DNA from: JBHIBA01 sp046758845
GTDB lineage: Bacteria; UBA8248; JACPRG01; G963555815
Direction of reading: 5' to 3'
DNA length: 10,370 bases
Assembly: GCA_046758845.1 (NCBI GenBank)
Contig: JBHIBA010000155.1
Coordinates: 1 to 10,370 of the forward strand
The notes beneath the pieces are model-generated. The model saw nothing but the letters and a program-made list of their open reading frames with translations, did no database searches and was not told the origin of the DNA. The position numbers and the translations under genes were made by a program. Each line of letters begins with the position of its first letter. The first letter of the stretch is position 1. Below are positions 1 to 7,947 of the stretch, piece after piece.

Positions 1-49
1 TGCGGCCGCGTCTCCTGGGCATGCGGCGCAGCGGGTCGCCTTTACGCAC

Positions 50-847
50 TTACATGTATAGACCGCCGTTCACGCCGATGACCGCCCCGGTCATGTAGTC
101 CGAGTCCGGTGAGCACAGGAAAATCACCGCCCTCGCCACTTCCTCCGGCTCACCGAATCGCCCCGCCGGGATCCCGGCCAGGAACCCTTCGAGAACCTCG
201 GGGGGGATTCCCGTCTCTTCCCCCTCCTGTTTCGCCGCCGTCATTCGGGTCCGGATGACCCCCGGGCAGACACAGTTGACGTTGATCCGCAACGGGGCCC
301 ACTCCCGCGCGACGGTCTTGGTGAGGGCGATGATTCCCCCTTTGGCCGCCGCGTAGTTCGCCTGGCCGGGATTTCCCATCAGCGCCACGACAGAGGCGAC
401 ATTCACGACCTTCCGGTGGTGCGTTTCCCCGCCCTGCAATTCACTCTTCGCCGCGCCGCGCATCCAGGGGGCGGCCGCGCGGATCATATGAAAGGTCCCC
501 GTGAGGTGAACGTCGAGAACCTCTCGCCAGGCGGATTCCTCCATTCGATGGACCATGGAATCCCTGACAATCCCCGCGTTGTTCACCAAGATGTCCAGAC
601 CTTGGTAGGTTGCGACGGCCGATTCGACGATGGCTTCGGCCCCCTCGGCGCGAGAGACATCTCCGACGCAGGGCACGGCTTCCCCGCCCGCCTCCCGGAT
701 CTCCGCCGCCACCTCCTGGGCTGGGCCCTCATCCAGGTCGTTGACGACGACCGCGGCCCCTTCCCCGGCCAGCATCCGGGCGACGGCCCTGCCGATTCCC
801 CGGCCGGCGCCTGTGACCACAGCCCGACGCGACTCAAGGACTCCCAT
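50..847 (-). CDS. SDR family NAD(P)-dependent oxidoreductase (FabG-like)
   Basis: This is a cytosolic short-chain dehydrogenase/reductase of 265 aa with a Rossmann fold, interconverting a hydroxy and a keto group. Visible marks are the nucleotide loop TGAGRGIG (residues 12-19), an acidic residue after strand 2 (VVNDLD, D37) that suggests NAD(H) rather than NADP(H), NNAG (89-92), catalytic Ser152, Tyr165 and Lys169 in a YAAAK motif, and a C-terminal MTG...VNGG segment. The stretch GNPGQANYAAAKGG is close to FabG. The catalytic-tetrad Asn is replaced by His114 (DVHLTGTF), as in some hydroxyacyl-CoA dehydrogenases of the multifunctional-enzyme-2 type. The start at 847 is chosen because AAGGAG lies four bases upstream; an in-frame ATG at 877 lies almost on the expected transcription start of the TATAAT box. 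The gene is divergent from ubiD. The substrate cannot be named: 3-oxoacyl-ACP, acetoacetyl-CoA or another hydroxyacyl-CoA are all possible. Confidence 0.93.
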   Translation of the reverse strand: MGVLESRRAVVTGAGRGIGRAVARMLAGEGAAVVVNDLDEGPAQEVAAEIREAGGEAVPCVGDVSRAEGAEAIVESAVATYQGLDILVNNAGIVRDSMVHRMEESAWREVLDVHLTGTFHMIRAAAPWMRGAAKSELQGGETHHRKVVNVASVVALMGNPGQANYAAAKGGIIALTKTVAREWAPLRINVNCVCPGVIRTRMTAAKQEGEETGIPPEVLEGFLAGIPAGRFGEPEEVARAVIFLCSPDSDYMTGAVIGVNGGLYM

Positions 848-851
848 ATCG

Positions 852-857
852 CTCCTT
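852..857 (-). promoter_or_regulatory. ribosome binding site of the SDR gene
   Basis: Read on the minus strand, AAGGAG is followed by CGAT and then ATG at 847. It decides the start of the SDR gene in favour of the MGVLES N-terminus over the ATG ten codons earlier, which has no comparable site. Confidence 0.75.
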
Positions 858-886
858 TTCCGCACCCAATGCATCACCCCGGGCAG

Positions 887-892
887 ATTATA
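887..892 (-). promoter_or_regulatory. -10 box of the SDR promoter
   Basis: The minus strand reads GGC-TATAAT-CTGCC, a perfect sigma-70 -10 consensus. Transcription would begin near 880, giving a leader of about 33 nt to the ATG at 847. No good -35 hexamer is visible 16-18 bases upstream, so the call rests on the -10 box and its position. Confidence 0.5.
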
Positions 893-935
893 GCCTCAAG
901 GGGTCTTGGGCGTCGCCCGCCGGGGAAAATGGGTT

Positions 936-941
936 TACAAT
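936..941 (+). promoter_or_regulatory. -10 box of the ubiD promoter
   Basis: TACAAT matches the TATAAT consensus at five of six positions, in the context GGTTTACAATGG. Transcription would start near 948, leaving a leader of about 78 nt before the ubiD ATG. The -35 region at 17-base spacing is GC-rich and unconvincing. It faces away from the SDR -10 box 43 bases to its left, so the gap looks like a divergent promoter pair. Confidence 0.4.
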
Positions 942-1025
942 GGCGCCCTGGCGTAAGGGGGGATTGACCCTGCCCCACCCAACGAGGCAGGACTTTCCGC
1001 GCAAACCTGGGTCAGGAGAAATTCA

Positions 1026-2474
1026 ATGGCGTATCGCGACATCCGGGAGCACCTGGCGGCGCTGGAGGCGAAGGGCAAGCTGAGACGAATCCAGAAAAAC
1101 GTCGACCCCGCCTGGGAAGTCGCCTGTCTGGCCCGGTGGATGTTCCAGGCGCTGCCCGACGGGCAGAGGTTCGGGTTGCTCTTCGAGAGGGTCAAGGGTT
1201 ACGACATCCCGGTCATGACGGGCGTGCTGGGGGCCTCGCGGGAAACCTACGCCGCCGCGCTGCAGACCAAAGAAGACCAGATCAACGAGAAGTGGGTCCA
1301 CGCCCTGAGGAACCCCGTCCCGGCGAAGGAGGTCCGCTCGGCGCCCTGCCAGGAAGTCGTCCTGCGGGGCAAAGAGGCCGACCTGAACCGGCTTCCCATT
1401 CCCGTCTGGACCCCCGGAAAGGACGTCGCCCCTTACATCACAACCATCGTCATCAGCCGCGACGACGACACCGGGGTCCAGAACGCCGCCACGTACCGGA
1501 CGATGGTCAAGGACGGTCAACACCTCGTCATCAATCTGTCGCCGGGACGCCACGGTACGTTGTGTTACGAATCCCACGCGAAGAAGGGAAAACCCGCCCC
1601 CTTCGCCTGGGTGATCGGAGCCGAGCCCGTGGTCCATCTGGCGGCCGTGTGCAACGCGCCCTACGGAACCGACGAGCTCACCATCGCCGGCGGGCTGAAG
1701 GGCGGGCCCGTTGACGTCGTCAAGGCCAAGACCGCGGACCTTCTGGTCCCGGCCAACGCCGAAATCGTCATCGAGGGCGAGCTGCATCCGGGAGAATATT
1801 CCGAAGAGGGACGTTTCGGGGAGTTTGCCGGGTACATGGGTCCCGTCGCTCAAAAACCCCTGGTCCACGTCAAGGCCATCACTCACCGCAAGGATGCCAT
1901 CTACTACGGCTACATCAGCCAATTGCCCCCCAGCGAAAGCACCGTCATCCAGAGTCTCAGCAACGCCGGGCTGATCATCAAGATGCTCCGTCACGACCTG
2001 GGGCACAACACCGTCAAGGACGCCTACATCGACCTCACCTACGGCGGGTTACTGGCCCACGGCATCATTTCCATGAAGCCCCTCTATCCGGGCCACGCCA
2101 AGCGCGTGGGGCGTCTGGCGGCCGATGCGACGCTGTTGAAACGGATCACCGTCGTGGACGAGGACATCGACATCCGCGACCCCATGCACATGGACTGGGC
2201 CATGAACTCCCGCTTCAACGCCGCCCGGGACACCATCATCGTCAAGGACGTCTTCACGCCCGCCGTGCTCGATCCCACCGTCCGGCAGGCAAACGGCGAG
2301 CCCGAGATGAGCAGCAAGCTCATACTCGACGCCACCGAGAAGGAAGACGCCGGTGATGTTTCCCTTCCCCACAAGGACCTGATGATGAAGGCCCTGGACG
2401 TGTGGAAGGAGATCGGCCTCCCGGACTTCAAGATTCCCAAGCGCCTCCAATCTTTTCTGGACCGGTACCCATGA
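1026..2474 (+). CDS. UbiD family decarboxylase
   Basis: This 482-aa protein is full length for the UbiD family, which performs reversible (de)carboxylation of aromatic or alpha,beta-unsaturated acids using prenylated FMN and a divalent metal. Residues spaced as in the fungal Fdc1 enzyme are present: metal and cofactor ligands Asn153, His176 and Glu217, and the catalytic Arg158 / Glu261 / Glu266 set, the last two within EGRFGEF. The spacings (N to R 5, N to H 23, E to E 44 and 5) match those I know for Fdc1 N168, R173, H191, E233, E277 and E282. The ATG at 1026 has AGGAG seven bases upstream. No flavin prenyltransferase (UbiX) is in the window, so prFMN must be made elsewhere in the genome. 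The substrate is unknown: ubiquinone precursor, phenolic acid or another aromatic acid cannot be told apart. The gene seems monocistronic, with a terminator candidate at 2510-2550. Confidence 0.95.
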   Translation: MAYRDIREHLAALEAKGKLRRIQKNVDPAWEVACLARWMFQALPDGQRFGLLFERVKGYDIPVMTGVLGASRETYAAALQTKEDQINEKWVHALRNPVPAKEVRSAPCQEVVLRGKEADLNRLPIPVWTPGKDVAPYITTIVISRDDDTGVQNAATYRTMVKDGQHLVINLSPGRHGTLCYESHAKKGKPAPFAWVIGAEPVVHLAAVCNAPYGTDELTIAGGLKGGPVDVVKAKTADLLVPANAEIVIEGELHPGEYSEEGRFGEFAGYMGPVAQKPLVHVKAITHRKDAIYYGYISQLPPSESTVIQSLSNAGLIIKMLRHDLGHNTVKDAYIDLTYGGLLAHGIISMKPLYPGHAKRVGRLAADATLLKRITVVDEDIDIRDPMHMDWAMNSRFNAARDTIIVKDVFTPAVLDPTVRQANGEPEMSSKLILDATEKEDAGDVSLPHKDLMMKALDVWKEIGLPDFKIPKRLQSFLDRYP

Positions 2475-2509
2475 GCGTGCCCCCATAACCCTTTCCCCAC
2501 CGCCCGTCG

Positions 2510-2550
2510 GGGGCCCGCCGGGCGATCGTTTCCGCCCGCCCCACTTTTTT
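2510..2550 (+). terminator. rho-independent terminator candidate after ubiD
   Basis: A GC-rich hairpin pairs CGGGCG (2519-2524) with CGCCCG (2533-2538) across an eight-base loop. It can be extended by GGGG (2510-2513) with CCCC (2539-2542) over a five-base left bulge. Two bases later comes a run of six T (2545-2550). It lies 36 bases past the ubiD stop. The bulge makes it imperfect. Confidence 0.5.
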
Positions 2551-2596
2551 CGTCATCGTTCCGACTGAATCCACAAGGGAGGGAAGAAAGCACGCC

Positions 2597-3010
2597 ATGA
2601 AGGCCCACACGGAATACGTTTGGTTCAATACGAAAAACCACAGGGACTACATCAACATCACCGGGAAAGTGGAGGACACCGTCGAGAAAAGCGGGGTTCG
2701 GGAGGGGATGGTCCTGGTCTCCGCCATGCACATCACGGCCAGCGTTTACGTGAATGACGCGGAGTCCGGCCTCCTGAAAGACATCGAAGAGTGGCTGCAA
2801 AAGCTGGCCCCCGAAGGTCCGAACTACCACCACCACCGAACCGGCGAGACCAACGGCGACGCCCACCTCAAGAACCTCCTCATGCACCACCAGGTCATCG
2901 TCCCCATCACCGCAGGAAGGCTGGACCTGGGGCCGTGGCAGCAGATTTTTTACGGAGAATTCGATGGCCAGCGGAAAAAGCGGGTTGTTATTAAGGTCAT
3001 GGGGGAGTAG
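2597..3010 (+). CDS. YjbQ family (UPF0047) protein
   Basis: This small cytosolic protein of 137 aa is full length for YjbQ/UPF0047, whose usual length is about 130-140. Family motifs are clear: HITASVYVND (from 45), GLLKDIEEWL (58-67), NGDAHLKNLL (86-95), the VPITAGRLDLGPWQQI segment (102-117), and EFDGQRKKRVV (from 121) near the end. His45, Thr47, His90, Trp114 and Glu121 correspond to the conserved polar cluster. Family members from E. coli and others show weak thiamine-phosphate synthase activity, but the physiological role is not settled, so I give no enzyme name. AAGGGAGGGA at 2575-2584 precedes the ATG by 12 bases, somewhat far. The gene lies 122 bases after ubiD, beyond a likely terminator, and I see no good promoter in the remaining 46 bases, so read-through from ubiD is possible. 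Confidence 0.93.
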   Translation: MKAHTEYVWFNTKNHRDYINITGKVEDTVEKSGVREGMVLVSAMHITASVYVNDAESGLLKDIEEWLQKLAPEGPNYHHHRTGETNGDAHLKNLLMHHQVIVPITAGRLDLGPWQQIFYGEFDGQRKKRVVIKVMGE

Positions 3011-3157
3011 GCATCGAAGGCGTACGTCCGGTTTCCCGGTCATCGCCCGGAAAAGAAAAATGGGCCTCTCAGTTCAAGGTCCGGGTCGGGAGGACGCATC
3101 TCTTCGAGGGCCTTCTTACGACTTGGGCCCGGCCGTCGGGGAGCCTGAATTCCGGGA

Positions 3158-3181
3158 CCCCTTCCCCCTCCCTGGAAGGGG
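3158..3181. repeat. 8-bp perfect inverted repeat after yjbQ
   Basis: CCCCTTCC (3158-3165) and GGAAGGGG (3174-3181) flank an eight-base loop. There is no T-run on either side, so it is not a standard terminator. It could slow or stop transcription from yjbQ, or protect the transcript end. The rest of 3011-3207 shows no credible coding sequence. Confidence 0.4.
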
Positions 3182-3207
3182 GAATGTCAAAGGCGGAGAA
3201 AATCGGG

Positions 3208-3213
3208 TAAAAT
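3208..3213 (+). promoter_or_regulatory. -10 box upstream of the pnt operon
   Basis: TAAAAT preceded by GGG matches five of six -10 consensus positions. It would start transcription near 3220 and give a leader of about 75 nt ahead of pntAA. There is no clear -35 hexamer. Confidence 0.35.
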
Positions 3214-3240
3214 TCGGTCGTTCTTTGTTGATTCCATATC

Positions 3241-3274
3241 CGGCGGGGAGTCCCCAGAGACCTCCGCTGGTTTT
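3241..3274 (+). promoter_or_regulatory. attenuator-like hairpins in the pnt leader
   Basis: CGGCGGGG (3241-3248) can pair with CCTCCGCTG-type bases 3262-3269 (eight pairs, two of them G-U), followed by GTTTT (3270-3274), which looks like an intrinsic terminator. An alternative small hairpin, GGGG (3245-3248) with CCCC (3252-3255), uses the same G-run and excludes the first. The arrangement lies 20 bases before pntAA. Whether it works as an attenuator, or simply ends upstream transcripts, cannot be told. Confidence 0.3.
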
Positions 3275-3294
3275 CTGATTCGGCTCAGGTTCTC

Positions 3295-4464
3295 ATGATC
3301 GTCGGAATTCCCAAGGAAACCTTTCCGGGCGAACGTCGTGTGGCTTTGATCCCGGCGCAGGCGCCTTCGCTGACCCAGGCGGACCTGCAGGTTCTGGTGG
3401 AGACCGGAGCGGGCGAAGCCGCCGGGTTTTCCGACGCCATGTACCGGGAAAAAGAGGCGCGAGTTGCAACTTCCCGAGATGAAGTATTCGGCGAGGCCAA
3501 CGTCCTTCTTCAGGTCCGCACCCTGGGCGCCAATCCCGAGGCCGGCCGCGGGGACCTGCAAAGGCTCCGCCCCGAACAGACCCTGATGGGATTGTGCGAG
3601 CCCCTCTCAGCCGGCGAGGCGATCAAAGAGCTGGCCTCGCGCGGCGTTACCGTCCTGTCGCTGGAACTCATGCCGCGGATTACGCGGGCCCAAAGCATGG
3701 ACGCCCTTTCTTCCATGGCCACCATCACCGGCTACAAGGCGGTTGTTCTCGCCGCGGACCGGCTCCCCCGGATGTTCCCCATGCTCATGACCGCCGCGGG
3801 GACGGTCACGCCGGCCCGCGTGTTCGTGGTCGGCGCGGGCGTGGCCGGACTGCAGGCCATCGCCACGGCCAACCGGCTGGGCGCCGTTGTGACGGCCTTC
3901 GACGTGCGGCCGGACGTCAAGGAAGAGGTGGAGAGCCTCGGCGCAAGGTTCGTGGAGCTTCCCCTGGAACCGACCGATGCCCAGGACGCGGGCGGCTATG
4001 CCAGGGATCTGGGGGAAGAGTTCTACCGGCGGCAGCGCGAGCTGATGGGCCGGGCGGTGGCGGATAGCGACGTGGTCATCACCACGGCGGCCGTCCCGGG
4101 GAAACCAGCGCCCGTCCTGATCACCCGTGAGATGGTGGCCGGCATGTCGCCCGGCTCGGTGATCATCGACTTGGCCGCCGAGCGGGGCGGCAACTGCGAG
4201 CTGACCCGGCCGGGAGAGACGGCCATCGAAAACGGCGTGAACATCCTCGGCCCGACGGACCTCCCCTCCACCATCCCCTATCACGCCAGCCAGATGTACA
4301 GCAAGAACATTTCCACCTTCTTCCTCCACCTGGTGAAAGACGGCCGCCTGAATCTTGACCCGGAGGACGAAATCACCCGCGAGACCCTTGTGGCCCGGGG
4401 GGGAGAGGTCGTACATCCGAGGGTCCTCGAGGCCCTCGGCCTCCCCACGGGAAAGCCCAGCTGA
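3295..4464 (+). CDS. pntAA: NAD(P) transhydrogenase subunit alpha part 1 (NAD-binding domain I)
   Basis: This 389-aa soluble domain I of proton-translocating transhydrogenase binds NAD(H) at the cytosolic face and passes hydride to NADP(H) held by PntB. It carries the alanine dehydrogenase/PNT fold: an N-terminal MIVGIPKETFPGERRVAL segment, RAQSMDALSSMA (131-142) with the conserved Arg, Gln and Asp of the nucleotide site, the dinucleotide loop GAGVAG (180-185), acidic Asp203 at the end of strand 2 (FDVRP), and the mobile loop GGYARDLGEEFY (233-244). It ends after the soluble domain, whereas E. coli PntA continues into membrane helices, so this is the split form. The start at 3295 agrees with the family N-terminus, but its ribosome site (AGG eight bases before the ATG) is weak. 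It is first in a three-gene operon, with 24 bases to pntAB. Confidence 0.96.
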   Translation: MIVGIPKETFPGERRVALIPAQAPSLTQADLQVLVETGAGEAAGFSDAMYREKEARVATSRDEVFGEANVLLQVRTLGANPEAGRGDLQRLRPEQTLMGLCEPLSAGEAIKELASRGVTVLSLELMPRITRAQSMDALSSMATITGYKAVVLAADRLPRMFPMLMTAAGTVTPARVFVVGAGVAGLQAIATANRLGAVVTAFDVRPDVKEEVESLGARFVELPLEPTDAQDAGGYARDLGEEFYRRQRELMGRAVADSDVVITTAAVPGKPAPVLITREMVAGMSPGSVIIDLAAERGGNCELTRPGETAIENGVNILGPTDLPSTIPYHASQMYSKNISTFFLHLVKDGRLNLDPEDEITRETLVARGGEVVHPRVLEALGLPTGKPS

Positions 4465-4472
4465 AGCCGCCG

Positions 4473-4480
4473 AAGGAGGA
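4473..4480 (+). promoter_or_regulatory. ribosome binding site of pntAB
   Basis: AAGGAGGA is a near-ideal Shine-Dalgarno sequence eight bases before the ATG at 4489. An in-frame TTG at 4486 is only five bases away, so ATG is the better start. Confidence 0.75.
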
Positions 4481-4488
4481 CCCGCTTG

Positions 4489-4770
4489 ATGGAGGCCTTT
4501 ATCACGATCGTTACCATTTTCGTCCTGGCCATGATCGTCGGGTTCGAGGTCATCACCAAGGTGCCCCCGATCCTGCACACGCCGCTGATGTCAGGGTCCA
4601 ACGCCATTTCGGGAATCACCATCATCGGCGCTCTTCTCTCCGCCGGAACGCAGCACACACTCCTGACGACCATCTTAGGGCTCATCGCAGTGATCTTCGC
4701 CACCATCAACGTTGTGGGAGGCTATCTGGTCACCCATCGCATGCTTGAAATGTTCCGAAGGAAAGAGTGA
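4489..4770 (+). CDS. pntAB: NAD(P) transhydrogenase subunit alpha part 2 (membrane)
   Basis: This 93-aa inner-membrane subunit supplies the alpha-chain helices of membrane domain II. Three hydrophobic segments are visible, at about residues 3-22, 41-60 and 62-81, followed by a basic end (HRMLEMFRRKE). The family signature PPILHTPLMSGSNAISGI (26-43) is intact. Length is normal for the separate subunit. ATG 4489 is preferred to TTG 4486 by ribosome-site spacing. It is separated from pntB by only three bases, so translation is probably coupled. Together with PntAA it corresponds to the single PntA chain of E. coli. Confidence 0.95.
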   Translation: MEAFITIVTIFVLAMIVGFEVITKVPPILHTPLMSGSNAISGITIIGALLSAGTQHTLLTTILGLIAVIFATINVVGGYLVTHRMLEMFRRKE

Positions 4771-4773
4771 GCC

Positions 4774-6153
<1,380 letters not shown>

Positions 6154-6203
6154 TCTCCCTCAACCGACCTCTCCCGCTCTCCGTCAGAAGTTTGAAGCCG
6201 GAA

Positions 6204-6301
6204 GGAGCGAGACCTGGACGCCCGAGGCAACCCCCCTACGTGGCGAGCATGGGCTTAATTCGCGGGGACAAAGATCCGGATCGGGTCGGTCTCAGCGCTC
6301 C
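6204..6301. other. folded element between pntB and acr3
   Basis: The convergent gap 6154-6310 contains nested complementary arms. GGAGC-GAGACC (6204-6214) pairs with GGTCTC-AGC-GCTCC (6288-6301), 11 pairs with a three-base bulge. Directly inside, GAC-CCGA (6217-6225, two-base bulge) pairs with TCGGGTC (6281-6287). Further in, CCCC (6233-6236) with GGGG (6264-6267) and GCGA (6243-6246) with TCGC (6260-6263) can form. No T-run follows on either strand, and I do not recognise an RNA family. It may be a transcript end shared by the two convergent operons, a small RNA, or chance folding of GC-rich DNA. Confidence 0.3.
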
Positions 6302-6310
6302 TCCTTCATT

Positions 6311-7435
6311 TCAGGACCCGCTTCCCGCACGGGCAGGCCTCGGAGAGGCATCGCCGACGCTCTGAGTTGGTGCCGGCAGGATTTCGTGTCCGAAGTTACG
6401 GCGCTGGAACCATAAGGCGACGTTCACCAGCCCGATCAGAACGGGAACCTCCACCAGCGGGCCGATCACCGTGGCGAAGGCGGTCCCGGAGTTGATCCCG
6501 AACACCGCCACGGCCACTGCAATCGCCAACTCGAAATTGTTGCTGGCGGCGGTAAACGCCAGCGTCGCCGTCCTGGGATAGTCTGCCCCGATTTTCCGCC
6601 CCAGCCAAAAGCTCACCAGAAACATCAGAACGAAGTACAGCACCAAGGGAACGGCGATCCGGAGGACATCCAATGGAATTTGAATGATCATGTTGCCCTT
6701 GAGGCTGAACATCACCACGATTGTAAATAGGAGTGCGGCCAGTGTAATCGGGCTGATTTTGGCAATGAATCTCTCCTCGTACCACCGCTTGCCCTTGGAC
6801 TCGACGAGGATCAGCCGCGTGAGGATGCCCGCGATGAACGGGATACCAAGATAGATGAACACACTCTGGGCGATCTGCCCCATACCCACCTCAACGGCGC
6901 TCCCGGACAGGCCGAATAGCGGAGGCAGAAGGGTGACGAAGACATAGGCGTACACGCTGTAGAAAAGGACTTGAAACACGCTGTTGAACGCTACAAGTCC
7001 AGCGGCGTATTCGGTGTCGCCCTTCGCCAGCTCGTTCCATACGATGACCATCGCAATGCAGCGGGCCAGGCCAATCATGATCAGCCCCACCATGTACTCG
7101 GGATGGTTGGGCAAGAACACGATCGCCAGGAAAAACATCAGAACGGGGCCGATGATCCAGTTCTGCACCAACGACAGCCCCAACACCCTCCAGTTGCGGA
7201 AGAGATCGCCGAGCTCTTCGTACCTCACCTTCGCCAGCGGTGGATACATCATGAGAATCAGGCCAATGGCGATAGGGATGTTGGTGGTCCCCACCTGGAA
7301 TCGTTGGATGAATAACTCGGCCCCGGGGACAAAGGAGCCGAAACCGACCCCGGCCCCCATTGCCAGAAAGATCCACAACGTCAGATACCGGTCCAGGCAA
7401 GAGAGCTTTCTCGTAAGTCTCACCTTCGAACTCAT
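6311..7435 (-). CDS. acr3: ACR3 family arsenite efflux transporter
   Basis: This 374-aa inner-membrane permease exports arsenite, driven by the proton gradient. About ten hydrophobic segments are visible. The As(III)-site Cys126 lies in GLARCIAMVIVWNELAKGD and Glu302 in TAASNNFELAIAVA; their 176-residue spacing equals that of Cys129 and Glu305 in the studied Alkaliphilus protein. The N-terminus SCLDRYLTLWIFLAM is typical. The start at 7435 is chosen over the ATG at 7456 because it gives the usual N-terminus and forms an ATGA overlap with the arsC stop, with GAGGCGGG just upstream. It is the last gene of the ars operon. The gene is poorer in G+C than its neighbours: I count 28 of 60 in 6661-6720, against 43 of 60 in 4141-4200 of pntAA. 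The C-terminal tail after about residue 350 is Ala/Pro/Gly-rich and probably disordered. Confidence 0.96.
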   Translation of the reverse strand: MSSKVRLTRKLSCLDRYLTLWIFLAMGAGVGFGSFVPGAELFIQRFQVGTTNIPIAIGLILMMYPPLAKVRYEELGDLFRNWRVLGLSLVQNWIIGPVLMFFLAIVFLPNHPEYMVGLIMIGLARCIAMVIVWNELAKGDTEYAAGLVAFNSVFQVLFYSVYAYVFVTLLPPLFGLSGSAVEVGMGQIAQSVFIYLGIPFIAGILTRLILVESKGKRWYEERFIAKISPITLAALLFTIVVMFSLKGNMIIQIPLDVLRIAVPLVLYFVLMFLVSFWLGRKIGADYPRTATLAFTAASNNFELAIAVAVAVFGINSGTAFATVIGPLVEVPVLIGLVNVALWFQRRNFGHEILPAPTQSVGDASPRPARAGSGS

Positions 7436-7947
7436 CTGCCCGCCTCGCCTTCCCATTCCGAATGGGTTGTCCGTTGCCGAATCTCCGGCTGGCCGGGTTG
7501 GTCTACACCCTGAATCGCTTCCGGCAACGTCTCCACGAACGCCCGGATCTCGTCGCGAACCCGTCGGTAATGCACGAAGGCATCTCCCTCGGTCTTGGCT
7601 TCCCTGGCCAGTTTCGGCGGATCGTCAAATCCCACGTGAATCACCTTTGTCCTTTCGGGAAAGACCGGACAGTGTTCGTCCGCATGGCCGCAGACCGTAA
7701 CAACGAAGTCAAACCGGGTCTGCTCCAGCTCACCGACCCGCTGGGATCGCTGGTGGGACATGTCAACCCCGGCCTCCTCCATAACCTTTACGGCGCAAGG
7801 GTCGAGCCCGTGGGCTTCGATCCCGGCCGAATACGCCTCGATGACGTCTCCCCTCAGGCGCCTGGTCCAGCCCTCCGCCATCTGGCTGCGGCAAGAGTTG
7901 CCGGTGCACAAGAAGAGGAGTTTGAGCTTCCTCTCTGTTGACGGCAT
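7432..7947 (-). CDS. arsC: arsenate reductase ArsC, thioredoxin-coupled type
   Basis: This 171-aa cytosolic enzyme reduces arsenate to arsenite, on the low-molecular-weight phosphatase fold. The anion-binding loop is CTGNSCR (Cys14 to Arg20), the relay cysteines are Cys86 and Cys93 (CGHADEHC), and the DP motif is Asp109-Pro110. The seven-residue Cys spacing is that of the S. aureus thioredoxin-linked enzyme (Cys82/Cys89). The fold ends near residue 145; about 25 extra, Gln/Glu-rich residues follow, running up to the acr3 start. GGGAGG four bases before the ATG lies inside arsR codons. The first 94 bases overlap arsR in another frame, and the active-site loop is itself in the overlap, so the start cannot be moved downstream to avoid it. 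No thioredoxin gene is present nearby. Confidence 0.95.
   Translation of the reverse strand: MPSTERKLKLLFLCTGNSCRSQMAEGWTRRLRGDVIEAYSAGIEAHGLDPCAVKVMEEAGVDMSHQRSQRVGELEQTRFDFVVTVCGHADEHCPVFPERTKVIHVGFDDPPKLAREAKTEGDAFVHYRRVRDEIRAFVETLPEAIQGVDQPGQPEIRQRTTHSEWEGEAGR

Noticed and set aside
416..967. Long plus-strand open frame antisense to the SDR gene
   Set aside because: It has no family motif and a His/Pro/Gly-rich composition typical of the opposite strand of a GC-rich gene; the SDR frame has every family motif.
1023..2006. 327-codon minus-strand open frame antisense to ubiD
   Set aside because: Asp/Gly/Val-rich composition without recognisable domains; it mirrors the ubiD codons and has no sensible ribosome site.
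2084..3043. 319-codon minus-strand open frame across ubiD end and yjbQ
   Set aside because: It spans two real plus-strand genes and their gap, with no conserved motif.
2964..3278. Small plus-strand open frame after yjbQ
   Set aside because: It overlaps the yjbQ end in another frame, has no good ribosome site, runs through the hairpins and promoter-like box, and resembles no family.
3607..4578. 323-codon minus-strand open frame antisense to pntAA
   Set aside because: His/Gly/Asp-rich mirror frame with no domain; pntAA is unambiguous.
6204..6301. Selenocysteine tRNA, SRP RNA or a known riboswitch in the pntB/acr3 gap
   Set aside because: The length of about 98 bases was suggestive, but there is no T-loop sequence, no SRP apical GGAAGGAAGCAGCC-type motif, and no riboswitch core that I recognise on either strand.
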